Notes: generated by a model not told the origin, from the sequence alone. A stretch of DNA of 64,000 nucleotides from Brevibacillus migulae (GCF_004521915.1 NZ_SDKD01000011.1:113257-177256), one strand, 5' to 3'. Positions 7,535 to 16,294 are shown, numbered from the stretch's first letter. Program-made: numbers and translations.

Positions 7535-8791
7535 TTTCATACGAGGAAGCGATGCACCGCGCTGATTCTATTTTTTCTCTGTTTCTTTTCTTCTTTTGCT
7601 ATCATTTATGCCCATGCCAATCTGGTTGCCAGCACACCGGAAAAAGGAGCATTGGTGTCTCAAGCTCCAGCCCAATTGACGTTAACCTTTAGCGAGCCAG
7701 TGGAGATCGAGCATGTCAGCGTAGAACTCTATGATACACATGCCCTGCCTGTCCCGCTGCAGAAGCCACGCATTATGCCCGGTAACGCAAGCGGATTGGT
7801 GGTCGACTTGCCTGCGATGAAACCCGGGGGATATACCGTTTTGTATCGGCTGCTCTCCGAGGATGGCCATCCCGTGACAGGATCATACACCTTTTCGATC
7901 GGAGAACGCTTGATCCAGCCTCGCCCACCAATGGCAGAGGGTCATTCCCAATCTGACCCCCTCCCGGCTAGGCTCATTCGCTTGCGTGCCGTGACCGAGG
8001 GTGCCCTCCTGGTCGGAGCAGGCTGCTTTTGGATATGGCAGCTCCTGATCTGGCGGGGATATTCCTTTCACTCCGGCATTACGGCACGGTTCATGCGAGT
8101 TGGAATGCTCTTTGTCCTTGCAGCCCTTTTCCTTCAGGCACTCTTCTACTACGGCACGATTTCTTCTACAGATTCTTCCTGGGCATGGTCATCGCCGTTT
8201 TTCCTGTCGCTTTTGGCGCAATGCATGGTTTTATTGCTGTTGCTAGTGCCCGGCATGGTACAAGGCTGGTATCTGCTGCTGTCTATTTTCCTTATCGCGA
8301 TACAGGCAGCCAGCGGCCATGTGTGGGGACTGGATCCGTGGTGGATGGCCCTTTTACTTCGCTTGCTCCATCTTTTTGGCATCGCCCTTTGGCTCGGAAC
8401 GCTTTTGGTCTTGCTGCTCTCGCTCTGGAAAAACAAGCTCGCTGCTTGGAACCATTCGCCTTCCTTTCGCCCTGTCATGCTAACGCTCCTGCTCTTTTCC
8501 TCCCTGGCGGTGGCCGTTTCCGGCATGCTTATGACGGCTGTACAAACGAACTGGGAGGCAATCATCTCCAGTCAATCCGGATGGAGTCTGCTGTTGGCTG
8601 GAAAAACCACGTTGCTGCTAATCATGTTGCTTTTCGCCCTGCGGCAGCATTTGCGCTGGAGAGGACAAGGGATCCTGCCTGTTCAAAGCCTGCTAGCGTG
8701 GGAGCTGTTCTTCGGGCTGATTGCCATTGTGTTGGGTGTATGGATGAGCCAGAGCGCCTATCCGCTGCCACCTGCTGATATTTCCCATTGA
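7535..8791 (+). CDS. ycnJ: CopC-CopD (YcnJ-like) copper transport protein, start codon not identifiable
   Basis: The frame is open from 7535. It encodes a signal peptide (RKRCTALILFFLCFFSSFA, ending AHA), then a CopC-like domain starting with the mature-end His of HANLVASTPEKGA and containing the HPVTGSYTFSI strand. About eight membrane segments of the CopD type follow (residues 130-410). The family imports or handles copper at the membrane. An excellent Shine-Dalgarno (AAAGAGGAGGTGAT, 7521-7534) sits at the expected place. Yet no ATG, GTG or TTG occurs in this frame until 7652, inside the CopC domain; CTG 7562 is the only near-cognate candidate. An in-frame TGA lies at 7532. Start loss, an unusual start or a sequence error are all possible. 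It is followed 15 nt later by ycnI. Confidence 0.75.
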   Translation, partial: FHTRKRCTALILFFLCFFSSFAIIYAHANLVASTPEKGALVSQAPAQLTLTFSEPVEIEHVSVELYDTHALPVPLQKPRIMPGNASGLVVDLPAMKPGGYTVLYRLLSEDGHPVTGSYTFSIGERLIQPRPPMAEGHSQSDPLPARLIRLRAVTEGALLVGAGCFWIWQLLIWRGYSFHSGITARFMRVGMLFVLAALFLQALFYYGTISSTDSSWAWSSPFFLSLLAQCMVLLLLLVPGMVQGWYLLLSIFLIAIQAASGHVWGLDPWWMALLLRLLHLFGIALWLGTLLVLLLSLWKNKLAAWNHSPSFRPVMLTLLLFSSLAVAVSGMLMTAVQTNWEAIISSQSGWSLLLAGKTTLLLIMLLFALRQHLRWRGQGILPVQSLLAWELFFGLIAIVLGVWMSQSAYPLPPADISH

Positions 8792-8806
8792 AAAGGAGTT
8801 TTTGAA

Positions 8807-9439
8807 ATGAATCGTTACCGCTTGTTTATGATTGTTCTTACTGCTTGCCTGTTTTTTTCGTTTTCTAGCGGCATCTATGCCCATGTATCGGTTTATCCGA
8901 AAGAGACATCCACCAATGCTTATGAAAAATATACAGTCCGGGTTCCCGTCGAAAAAGAGGTGAGCACCACCGCTGTCAGACTGGAGTTCCCTGCCGGAGT
9001 AAAGGTGAGCACCGTCATGCCTGCAGTCGGTTGGAGCTACGAAATTGCAAAGGATGCGGAAGGACGTTTTACCGGCATCACCTGGAAAGCCGTCGGCGAG
9101 GGGATCAAGCCCCATGAATTTATGGAGTTTTCCTTTGTCGGAAAAAATCCGGAGCAGGCAACATCGCTTTCGTGGAAAGCCTACCAGACCTACGCGGATG
9201 GCTCAGTCGTCGAATGGACCGGGTCACCCGATTCGGATAAGCCTGCTTCTGTCACAACCGTGAATCCAGGGACAGGCGATCAAGACCACGGTCACGCTGC
9301 CCCTACGTTTTCGGAAAAAACTGGTGTTATGGAGCCTGAGGAAACAAGCAGCCTGCTCACAAATGGAACGCTCCCGCTCATTCTCTCCGCACTGGCGCTT
9401 TTGCTATCGCTGATCAGCCTGTTTCGAAAGCGGGCATGA
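8807..9439 (+). CDS. ycnI: YcnI-family copper-binding protein (DUF1775)
   Basis: 210 residues: signal peptide, DUF1775 domain (about 27-150), a linker with HGHAA, and a C-terminal membrane helix (LPLILSALALLLSLISLF) followed by FRKRA. YcnI domains bind copper using the first residue of the mature protein, a His. Here AHVSVYP places that His right after the predicted cleavage site. AAAGGAG precedes the ATG. It is co-transcribed with the CopC-CopD gene, so the pair probably serves copper acquisition or handling outside the membrane. No YcnK regulator is next to it. Confidence 0.85.
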   Translation: MNRYRLFMIVLTACLFFSFSSGIYAHVSVYPKETSTNAYEKYTVRVPVEKEVSTTAVRLEFPAGVKVSTVMPAVGWSYEIAKDAEGRFTGITWKAVGEGIKPHEFMEFSFVGKNPEQATSLSWKAYQTYADGSVVEWTGSPDSDKPASVTTVNPGTGDQDHGHAAPTFSEKTGVMEPEETSSLLTNGTLPLILSALALLLSLISLFRKRA

Positions 9440-9698
9440 TTTCCTTAGCTGCGGCATTATGTGTTTCCCGTTAAGATTTTGCTAAATTTCTGTGAGTTGT
9501 CTCTCTTTGCCCTTCTTTTGCCATATGGTTACTGTATACCAGTACATAGGGAGGGTTCGCATTCTAGGCGTCTAATCTGTGATGAAAAAGCAGGTAATTC
9601 CATACGATAAGAGTATCAAGTCCATCACTGTTGTTTAGATGGATTGATCGGAAGACTGACGGACCGATCCGTCTGCACCTTGATGAGGAGGGATGTAA

Positions 9699-10205
9699 GT
9701 GGGGTTAAGCTCAAAGGTCTTGCCATCAGGAGAATTCACCTGCTTTCACAGTCCGACAAAAGGGCGGCTCGATAAGGAAGCGCTGTTTACTGATCTGGAA
9801 CAAACCGTGTCGCATGGTACAGATCACTATGAAATCATCGTAGGGGCTGATTCACAAAACCGTCGCAGTGTCACTGCGTTTGCCATTGTCATCTCCTTGG
9901 TTCGTCCCGGGAAGGGCGGCACATTTTTTTACCATACCTTCCAGGAGCGGCGTGTCTCTTCGCTGCAGCAGCGCATCTATCTCGAGGCGTTTTATGCGCT
10001 GGGCGTAGCCAGTGAACTGCGCGAATTTTTACAGTCGCGTCAAGTGAACGTTCCGATCCGCTTGCATTTTGACATCGGCAGAAACGGCCCTACCCGGAAA
10101 TTCATCTCCAATCTGCTCCACGTGGCCCGATCGAACAATTTTGAGGCCGAAATCAAGCCAGATTCCTTCTGTGCGTCCACCATTGCGGATCTGTACACCA
10201 AATAA
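9699..10205 (+). CDS. ykuK: YkuK family RNase H-like protein (DUF458)
   Basis: 168 residues. IIVGADSQ (about residues 46-53), then a strand at FAIVISLV and a further acidic LHFDIGRNGPT, are arranged as in the RNase H-like fold of the DUF458/YkuK family. Its biochemical function is not established. The start is a GTG at 9699 with GAGGAGGGAT just upstream, a strong signal. The 259 nt before it contain no gene I can support. A hairpin terminator follows. Confidence 0.75.
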   Translation: MGLSSKVLPSGEFTCFHSPTKGRLDKEALFTDLEQTVSHGTDHYEIIVGADSQNRRSVTAFAIVISLVRPGKGGTFFYHTFQERRVSSLQQRIYLEAFYALGVASELREFLQSRQVNVPIRLHFDIGRNGPTRKFISNLLHVARSNNFEAEIKPDSFCASTIADLYTK

Positions 10206-10224
10206 GGAAATCTCACCGTAAGAA

Positions 10225-10256
10225 GAGCCGGGTTCCCTTTCCCGGCTCCTTCTTTG
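10225..10256 (+). terminator. Terminator after ykuK
   Basis: GAGCCGGG pairs with CCCGGCTC around an 8-nt loop, then CTTCTTTG. Confidence 0.7.
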
Positions 10257-10301
10257 TCACTCCTTCTTATTTTTGTTACAATAGCCGCTAGAGGAGTGAG
10301 C

Positions 10302-10469
10302 ATGATGAATAACTGGGTCATTTTTTTGCTGATCGGCATCGCCGCAATCGCGATAGGTTTGGAAACCGTCGGAAAAGTGCTGCATTGGCAGACGAATAAC
10401 ATCGGCTATTTTACGGGAATTGCTTTATTTGTGATTGCGATCGTATTGGGAGCCAAGCGGAAATCATAG
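10302..10469 (+). CDS. Small two-helix membrane protein (55 aa)
   Basis: Not recognised. Two hydrophobic helices, WVIFLLIGIAAIAIGL and FTGIALFVIAIVLGA, are separated by a short hydrophilic loop, and the protein ends with basic residues AKRKS. AGAGGAGTGAGC lies directly before the tandem ATGs at 10302 and 10305. It is probably an integral membrane peptide of unknown role, transcribed on its own between ykuK and the convergent acetyltransferase gene. Confidence 0.6.
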   Translation: MMNNWVIFLLIGIAAIAIGLETVGKVLHWQTNNIGYFTGIALFVIAIVLGAKRKS

Positions 10470-10487
10470 TACGGTTCCCTTCTTTTT

Positions 10488-11273
10488 TTATTTTCGGACA
10501 TATACGGTATACGCTACTGGGTCAGCAAACCCGAGTCGATACGCCATTTTCTTCGATGCGGTATTATCTGCATGACAATCCCATCGGGGTACCGCTTTTC
10601 GCCGCAGCGTTTCCTCGATAAAGGCTTGGGCGCATACCAGCCCCCATCCTTGCCCCCGATATTCCTCCGACGTCACGATATCCATCTCCGCCTGCTCCGG
10701 ATTGCCAAAAATCGAGGTACATTCGCACACGATCTTGTCCTGTTGCATCACCGCATAACCGAGACCATGCTGTATAAATTGAGCGATACTCCCCCAATAG
10801 TTGCGGTAGTACTCCGCTGAAAATTCCCGGCTGTGTGCGATCACAGCCTCGTCAATCCTCTTTAAGACAAACTCGCCGGAAGCCATGGCGCCCACGGATT
10901 CTCCCTGCTTCCAAAACCCGTGCTGCGGATATTGAAAAGCCAACCGCTGAATCGCTTGAAATGCTCCGTCTACAGATGCCAACAGCCAGTCATTCCACGC
11001 GGAAGAAGGGGAAAACAGCGTAAAACGTTGGGATGTTTCTTTATTCTTTTCGGATAGATAGCTCGCGAATTCCGGATCTGGCTCCTCTCCGGCTGCAAAA
11101 TACAGGCCGTTGTCCAGAGCCACCAAAACAGATGCGGGCCGCTCAACCCGATCTACCCATACCTTTCCTGGCAATATCCCGGTAATCGCAGAATACACAA
11201 AGGCTGGCGTAGTCTTTATGTTTGACACGATCGGAAATATGGTTTTGTATTGATTACGATGCAGCTGCTCCAT
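10488..11273 (-). CDS. GNAT-family N-acetyltransferase (ZmaR-like group)
   Basis: 261 residues. The C-terminal third has the GNAT acetyl-CoA motif: EMDIVTSEEYRGQGWGLVCAQAFIEETL contains the R/Q-x-x-G-x-G/A pattern (YRGQGWG). DNTASKKMAYRLGF, typical of the last GNAT strand and helix, follows. The longer, variable N-terminal domain resembles the group that includes the zwittermicin-resistance protein ZmaR. Substrate unknown. It is a single gene. Two copies of ATCTAATTAG lie 60-90 nt upstream and may be an operator. Confidence 0.7.
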   Translation of the reverse strand: MEQLHRNQYKTIFPIVSNIKTTPAFVYSAITGILPGKVWVDRVERPASVLVALDNGLYFAAGEEPDPEFASYLSEKNKETSQRFTLFSPSSAWNDWLLASVDGAFQAIQRLAFQYPQHGFWKQGESVGAMASGEFVLKRIDEAVIAHSREFSAEYYRNYWGSIAQFIQHGLGYAVMQQDKIVCECTSIFGNPEQAEMDIVTSEEYRGQGWGLVCAQAFIEETLRRKAVPRWDCHADNTASKKMAYRLGFADPVAYTVYVRK

Positions 11274-11333
11274 CCTTGCATTCCTTCTCCCTTTCGAACA
11301 CTTTTAGATTATTGCCTTTATCGTAACTTGCAT

Positions 11334-11359
11334 ATCTAATTAGATCAACATCTAATTAG
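11334..11359. promoter_or_regulatory. Repeated palindrome upstream of the acetyltransferase gene
   Basis: ATCTAATTAGAT (11334-11345) is a perfect palindrome, and ATCTAATTAG is repeated at 11350-11359. It resembles a two-site operator for a dimeric regulator. No obvious regulator gene is adjacent. Confidence 0.35.
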
Positions 11360-11373
11360 TCGATGGGTATGGG

Positions 11374-11397
11374 AAAACCCCCGCTGCTTAGCGAGGG
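11374..11397 (-). terminator. Terminator of the SGNH hydrolase locus
   Basis: On the minus strand CCCTCGCT pairs with AGCGGGGG around AAGC, followed by TTTT. It overlaps the stop codon region. Confidence 0.55.
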
Positions 11398-12378
11398 CCG
11401 ATCACTTTCACCACGAATTTGATTTGCTGTCCTCCGTATTTCGCCGTGATCGTCGTTGTCCCCTTTTGATGTGCGGTCACAACGCCATCCTCGACTGATG
11501 CGATTTCTTCATTCGAGCTGCTCCACTCCGCCAGCTTTTCGACGGCATACTCCTGCTTGCCGTTGAAGACAGCTTTGAGTGTCAGTTTTTGCTCCGTACC
11601 TGTTTGCAAGGTAATCGAGCGATCCTCAGTAGTCAGGCGGAACATAAATTGTTTCTTCATTTCCTTCCAAAAGGCGTCTGCCACGACTTCATAGCCTTCT
11701 TCGCTCAGATGGATGTTTTGCGGGTTGGGGAGGTACGCAGCGAAATCTTTGGCGATCGGTTTCGCTGTCGGAATAAAGGCAGCATCCGCTCGCTTCGCTT
11801 CTTTTTCGATGACCTTGTTCAACTGATCCAGCACCGGAAGCAGCTGTTCTTGCTGTTCCTCGGGGATGTACGGGAAGGCGTTGTAATATCCCATCACATA
11901 TACCTTGGCCCGAAAGTTTTGGATCTTGATTTCTTTCAGAATCTCTCTTGTATTCTTCTGTACCTGCTCCAGAATCACAGGCACCTTTTCAGAGTCAAGC
12001 GATACGCCGCTTTGGTTGATCGTCAGCTGCTTCAGCAGATCATTCGCCCCCGCATTCAGGGTGATCACCTCCCTTTTCCACATCGTCCTGGATGTCATCC
12101 AATACGTCCTCCGTCGTATATCCGGGGACTGCAAAGCGGTTGGTATAGTACCCGAGAAATCCTAGCTCCTCGATCTTCTCCGCGAGAAAATCCGTGTACC
12201 CGTCATCGATCTGATTGTACGGCGTGACCCCTGCGGCCAGCGAATCGCCCAACGCCAGATAGTCAAATGCGACAGGCTTGTCCTCCGCTGCCAACACGGC
12301 CGTGCTTCCCGTAAACGCGAGCATGGCCGGTATGGAGAGTGTGGAAAGAATTCGTTTGAAACGTGCAGATCCAAACAT
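11388..12378 (-). pseudogene. Secreted SGNH/GDSL hydrolase with Ig-like (Big2) domain, +1 frameshift
   Basis: Two overlapping frames together encode one protein of about 329 residues. Frame 1 (12378 to about 12075) has a signal peptide, then the block I motif LALGDSLAAG. Frame 2 (about 12080 to 11388) continues with VITLNAGANDLL, the catalytic His block (IHLSEEGYEVVADAF), and a C-terminal bacterial Ig-like domain (WSSSNEEIASVEDGVVTAHQKGTTTITAKYGG). Removing one G from the GGG of GAAAAGGGAGG near 12080 restores VEKEVITLNAGAND exactly. It is therefore a one-base insertion, a sequencing error, or conceivably a programmed shift. AAAGGAGG precedes the ATG at 12378. Intact relatives hydrolyse esters or lipids outside the cell. 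Confidence 0.75.
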
Positions 12379-12744
12379 GGCTTGTCCTCCTTTGACAGAC
12401 AATTGATATAAAATCCTATATCCTATGAATATTCCTGACTCTTTTCATAGATGTATGGACAGCAAGAAAAAAATTCCAACCCCCAAAAGCATAAGTGGGT
12501 GACAACCGCCGTAACAAGATATGCCCCGCCTGCCCCCTTAACACAGTCAATTTTTATTCAATAAAAACCGCCGCTTTTATTGACATGAACCCATATATTG
12601 CGTGTTCATTCAAAAACGCAAACGGATCGCTAAAAATTGTAAAAATCCATAAATAAATGAAAAGACAATATTCCAAAATAGAGCGTTTAATGATAGAATC
12701 ACACCATTAAATGGGTAATATAGGAAATGGATGGGGTGATGGAA

Positions 12745-14028
12745 ATGGGAATCAATGAAGCGCCATTACTTTATTCAACCATAGGTGAACTAGTCCAAAA
12801 ATACAGGATTCAAGCCGATCTTAGCATTTCAGAGTTGGCCCGGATATCAGGTATAAGTAAAGGTGTTATCTCCATGATCGAAAGTGGCGATACAAAACGG
12901 CCAGGTCTCAGAACTGTCCTCCAACTAGCGAAACCTCTTACGATTCCCATTGCCGCCATTATCGAACTCTATACCGAAGTTGAACATCGTGCTGATACGC
13001 TGCAAGAGCTCTTGTCGGTCGCAGTAGAAGTTGCTGACGTCCAAACGGTAGTGAAAGTAGCAATGCGATTCCTTCATTCTCCCCGCATGGAAACACTTGA
13101 ATTAATGGAACGTTTATTTGCATTTTCATGTTCTGTAGCTGACACAGAAATAAAATTGGCTCTATACAAACTGATTGTCCGGTTTGCGAGAGAACATGGA
13201 ATGCAGAAATACCTAGCAAAAGGCTTGTTACAGCAATTCCTCATTGAAATGAATGACTTGAAACGGATGGAAGAAGCATTTCTCCTCGGGGTAGAAGCAC
13301 TCCATTATGCTGACTTTTTGCATCAAGGAGAACGAATTACGCTGTACTATCAAATGGCTTTTCATTCACACGATATGAAGAAATATGAAACATGCATCGA
13401 ACTCGGTAAGAAGGGTCATGACGAAGATACAACAAGGAATGAGACGAAGGAAAGAGTCGCCTTGGCAATCTGTAACTCCTTTGTGTTTATGGGCAATTAT
13501 TCTGCTTTGGAAGAACACCTCGCCTTGTATGTAGAATTGGGATATGGCTTTATTACCGAGCGGGTGAAATATTTTCAGGCAATTATCCTCTCCAAAAAAG
13601 GGCGGTATGCTGAAGCCATTCCCTTACTAAAGGAATGCGTTAATGAAGCCACAAGAAACAACCGGTTGCATCGCGTCAACTACTTATTCGATGCCCTTTT
13701 CTCCATGAACGATTCAGACGAGATAGAAACGATATTGGAACAAGAAGAGCAGCATTTTGCTTTTGATTTTATTAACCCCTACAATTTTCACGAATTGGGG
13801 ACTTATTACAAACTGAAAGGATCGTTCTTAATGTCCCAGAATCGTTTTGATGACGGGATCGAAGCATACCTGCAAAGTATGCATTATTTTGGAGAAATCA
13901 ATGATTTGAAAGGGATTCTAGCATGTACAGAAGATTTATATGCCTTTCACTATGAAAAAGGTAGGTTTCTTGATCTGGAAGTTCTGGGAAAACTGAGAAA
14001 CATATGTAATAATATAAATCAAAGATGA
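12745..14028 (+). CDS. XRE-family regulator with TPR domain, probable RRNPP peptide receptor
   Basis: 427 residues. The N-terminus is a helix-turn-helix (TIGELVQKYRI to ELYTEV, about 12-75; recognition region ISKGVISMIESG). The remaining ~340 residues are entirely helical with TPR-like periodicity, for example GRYAEAIPLLKECVNEA and LKGSFLMSQNRFDDGIEAY. This is the architecture of PlcR, NprR and related RRNPP receptors, which bind small re-imported peptides. A 47-codon gene for a secreted pre-peptide starts 16 nt downstream, as expected for a receptor/signal pair. The ATG at 12745 is chosen because GGGGTG lies seven bases upstream; ATG 12727 is in frame. Base composition is more AT-rich than its neighbours, which may point to transfer. 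Confidence 0.8.
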   Translation: MGINEAPLLYSTIGELVQKYRIQADLSISELARISGISKGVISMIESGDTKRPGLRTVLQLAKPLTIPIAAIIELYTEVEHRADTLQELLSVAVEVADVQTVVKVAMRFLHSPRMETLELMERLFAFSCSVADTEIKLALYKLIVRFAREHGMQKYLAKGLLQQFLIEMNDLKRMEEAFLLGVEALHYADFLHQGERITLYYQMAFHSHDMKKYETCIELGKKGHDEDTTRNETKERVALAICNSFVFMGNYSALEEHLALYVELGYGFITERVKYFQAIILSKKGRYAEAIPLLKECVNEATRNNRLHRVNYLFDALFSMNDSDEIETILEQEEQHFAFDFINPYNFHELGTYYKLKGSFLMSQNRFDDGIEAYLQSMHYFGEINDLKGILACTEDLYAFHYEKGRFLDLEVLGKLRNICNNINQR

Positions 14029-14044
14029 AAAAAGGGAGTGAGTT

Positions 14045-14188
14045 ATGGTGTTGAAAAATATGGCCATTCTTGCAACTGTTTCATTTGTTCTAGTTTGTTC
14101 TTTTCTTCTTCCAAATGTTGTTGAAACCTCTGAAAATCAGCCACCAATTCTCAACGTCGGGGTATTTCTTGATAACCCTAGAGGATAA
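14045..14188 (+). CDS. Probable quorum-sensing pre-peptide (47 aa)
   Basis: Starts at ATG 14045 with AAAGGGAG eight bases before it, 16 nt after the TPR regulator and in the same transcript. The product has a basic start (MVLKN) and a hydrophobic export segment (MAILATVSFVLVCSFLLP). A short polar region (NVVETSENQPP) and a C-terminus ending VGVFLDNPRG follow. Size, layout and position match Phr, PapR and NprX precursors. In those the exported precursor is cut to its last 5-8 residues, re-imported by Opp, and bound by the receptor. I infer the mature signal lies in the last 5-8 residues. A terminator follows, so receptor and peptide form a closed unit. Confidence 0.72.
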   Translation: MVLKNMAILATVSFVLVCSFLLPNVVETSENQPPILNVGVFLDNPRG

Positions 14189-14228
14189 GCTCCCTACAGA
14201 TAGACAGAATCATATGTTTTCCTAATAA

Positions 14229-14253
14229 AAACGCCTAAGGGCGTTTTTTTTTG
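14229..14253 (+). terminator. Terminator after the regulator/peptide pair
   Basis: AACGCC and GGCGTT pair around TAAG and are followed by nine T. It closes the two-gene unit. Confidence 0.85.
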
Positions 14254-14388
14254 TTTCCAGAAATGTTGAAAAATAAGGGAATTTGTCAAACGTTCTATAC
14301 TTTGTGTGTATCCAATATATTTTAGAACGCCTAGTATACTTTCTTTAATAGCAGCAAAAATCGATTAAAGAGAGGAGCCTGATCAGAT

Positions 14389-14742
14389 ATGCCAACTTTA
14401 TTCGATTTATTTTATCAGTTTGATATAGATACCTGCAGCGTCGAACCATCGATTGTCTATCCCACACGATCTAAGGACCTCTCCGGAAATAAAACACTGC
14501 GCTCCCTTTGTCGGGAAAACTCCAAAAATGATCGGACAATCGCGAAAAAGTACCGGAAAAAGGAGAAAAAAGCTGAGCCGAATGTCCAAAAACTCCAACA
14601 AAAAATTGAGCTCTTGCGATTACAATTGCATCAAATGGCATGTCAAAAAGGGTTTCTCGATCAATCCGTTATTGAACTGAGCCAAAAGCTGGACACTTAT
14701 ATTGTCTTGTACCAGCGGCTGGTTAGCCCCTATAGGGAGTGA
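14389..14742 (+). CDS. Spo0E-family aspartyl-phosphate phosphatase
   Basis: 117 residues, with the Spo0E domain at the C-terminus (about 68-112): KIELLRLQLHQMA, GFLDQSVIELSQKLDTYI. The S-Q-x-x-D motif (LSQKLD) is the conserved Spo0E signature. Family members dephosphorylate Spo0A~P and so delay sporulation. The ~65-residue basic N-terminal extension (KKYRKKEKKAEP) is longer than usual and unassigned. GAGAGGAG lies 11 nt before the ATG. It is downstream of the regulator/peptide pair but separated by a terminator; regulation by that pair is possible but not shown. Confidence 0.72.
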   Translation: MPTLFDLFYQFDIDTCSVEPSIVYPTRSKDLSGNKTLRSLCRENSKNDRTIAKKYRKKEKKAEPNVQKLQQKIELLRLQLHQMACQKGFLDQSVIELSQKLDTYIVLYQRLVSPYRE

Positions 14743-14778
14743 CAAACAAATAAAGATATTGGTTTATAGTTGCAAAAT

Positions 14779-14806
14779 AAAAAGCCGCGTATCCACGCGG
14801 CTTTTT
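14779..14806. terminator. Bidirectional terminator between the Spo0E gene and tRNA-Arg
   Basis: AAAAAGCCGCGT and ACGCGGCTTTTT form a perfect stem with loop ATCC, giving T runs on either strand. Confidence 0.85.
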
Positions 14807-14812
14807 GTCAGG

Positions 14813-14886
<74 letters not shown>

Positions 14887-14965
14887 GTATCTGATTGCCT
14901 CTTTTTATTATATGTACGCTGTATCTTTTTTGCAAATGCATGGTACTTCTCTTCTCCCGGTAACG

Positions 14966-14993
14966 AAAAAAGACGGCTCCCCTGCGAGAGCCG
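14966..14993 (-). terminator. Terminator of the glyoxylate shunt operon
   Basis: CGGCTC pairs with GAGCCG (14974-14993) and on the minus strand is followed by TCTTTTTT. Confidence 0.75.
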
Positions 14994-15013
14994 CCTGCCG
15001 TGATGCCTTGTAT

Positions 15014-16294
15014 TTATTGATGCGTAAACTGTTCTTCCTCGGTCGAACCGCTAAGGGCGGTCGTAGAGGAGTTGCCGCCGGCGATGACTTGTGCGACCTC
15101 ATCGAAATAGCCTGTGCCCACTTCCCGCTGATGTCTGGTCGCCGTGTAGCCATAGGGCTCGCTTGCGAATTCGGCCTGCTGCAGCTCGGAATAGGCAGCC
15201 ATGCCTCGATCCTTGTAGCCTCGGGCCAGTTCAAACATGCTGTAGTTCAGCGCGTGGAAGCCAGCCAACGTCACGAATTGGAACTTGTAGCCCATTTCCC
15301 CCAGCTTGTGTTGGAACTCCGCGATAGTTTGTTCATCCAGCTTTTTCTTCCAGTTGAACGAAGGAGAGCAGTTATAGGCGAGCAGCTTTCCAGGGAATTT
15401 AGCATGGATCGCTTCCGCAAAGCGGCGAGCCTCCTCGAGATTTGGCTCGGACGTCTCGCACCAGATCAAATCGGCATATGGCGCATAGGCCAGCCCGCGG
15501 GCAATCGCGGCATCGAGACCGCCTTTGAGTCGGAAAAAGCCTTCGGTGGTGCGCTCTCCCGTCAGGAATGGACGATCCTGTTCATCGATATCGCTGGTGA
15601 TCAGGAAGGCTCCGTTGGCATCAGTACGTGCTACGATGATCGTCGGTACGCCCATGACATCCGCTGCAAACCGCGCTGCAACCAAGTTGCGTACGGCCGC
15701 CTGCGTAGGGATCAGCACTTTTCCACCCATGTGCCCGCATTTCTTCTCAGAAGCCAGCTGGTCTTCAAAGTGGACGCCTGCTGCCCCTGCCTCAATCATA
15801 CTTTTCATCAGCTCAAATACGTTCAGAGGTCCGCCAAAACCGGCTTCGGCATCTGCCACAATCGGGGCAAACCAATGAATATCTCCTATTCCTTCCGAGG
15901 TTTGAATCTGGTCGGCGCGCTGAAACGCCTGATTGATCCGTTTGACCACATGCGGTACGCTGTTGGCCGGATAAAGGCTCTGATCGGGATACATTTGTCC
16001 TGCCAGATTGGCATCCGCGGCAACCTGCCATCCACTGAGATAGATCGCTTTCAGCCCCGCTTTTACCTGTTGTACGGCTTGATTCCCGGTCAACGCGCCT
16101 AGCGCTTTGATATGATGCTCCGTATGCAAGAGCTTCCACAGTCGCTCAGCCCCCAGCTGTGCCAGTGTATGTTCAATCTGTATGGAGCCTCGCAGCCTGA
16201 CCACATCTTCAGCGGTATAGGGGCGCTCAATACCTTTCCATCGATCTGACTTCCAGCTCTCCTGCAATTGTGTAATCGCTTCTTGTTTCCCCAT
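15014..16294 (-). CDS. aceA: Isocitrate lyase
   Basis: 426 residues. It cleaves isocitrate to glyoxylate and succinate, the first step of the glyoxylate shunt. The catalytic loop KKCGHMGGK (Cys is the catalytic base) is intact. The metal and substrate segments [29 protein letters not shown] and [10 protein letters not shown] are present. AAAGGAGG lies before the ATG. It follows malate synthase by 27 nt on the minus strand, so the two make an aceBA operon. Length and motifs are standard for bacterial enzymes. Confidence 0.96.
   Translation of the reverse strand: MGKQEAITQLQESWKSDRWKGIERPYTAEDVVRLRGSIQIEHTLAQLGAERLWKLLHTEHHIKALGALTGNQAVQQVKAGLKAIYLSGWQVAADANLAGQMYPDQSLYPANSVPHVVKRINQAFQRADQIQTSEGIGDIHWFAPIVADAEAGFGGPLNVFELMKSMIEAGAAGVHFEDQLASEKKCGHMGGKVLIPTQAAVRNLVAARFAADVMGVPTIIVARTDANGAFLITSDIDEQDRPFLTGERTTEGFFRLKGGLDAAIARGLAYAPYADLIWCETSEPNLEEARRFAEAIHAKFPGKLLAYNCSPSFNWKKKLDEQTIAEFQHKLGEMGYKFQFVTLAGFHALNYSMFELARGYKDRGMAAYSELQQAEFASEPYGYTATRHQREVGTGYFDEVAQVIAGGNSSTTALSGSTEEEQFTHQ

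Noticed and set aside
9440..9698. Possible 18-codon peptide (near 9584) upstream of ykuK
   Set aside because: No ribosome site and too short to judge; the interval shows no supported feature.
12745..14188. Phage arbitrium (AimR-AimP) system
   Set aside because: Layout is similar and the peptide ends in PRG, but there are no phage genes and no aimX-like region nearby; a chromosomal RRNPP pair is more likely.
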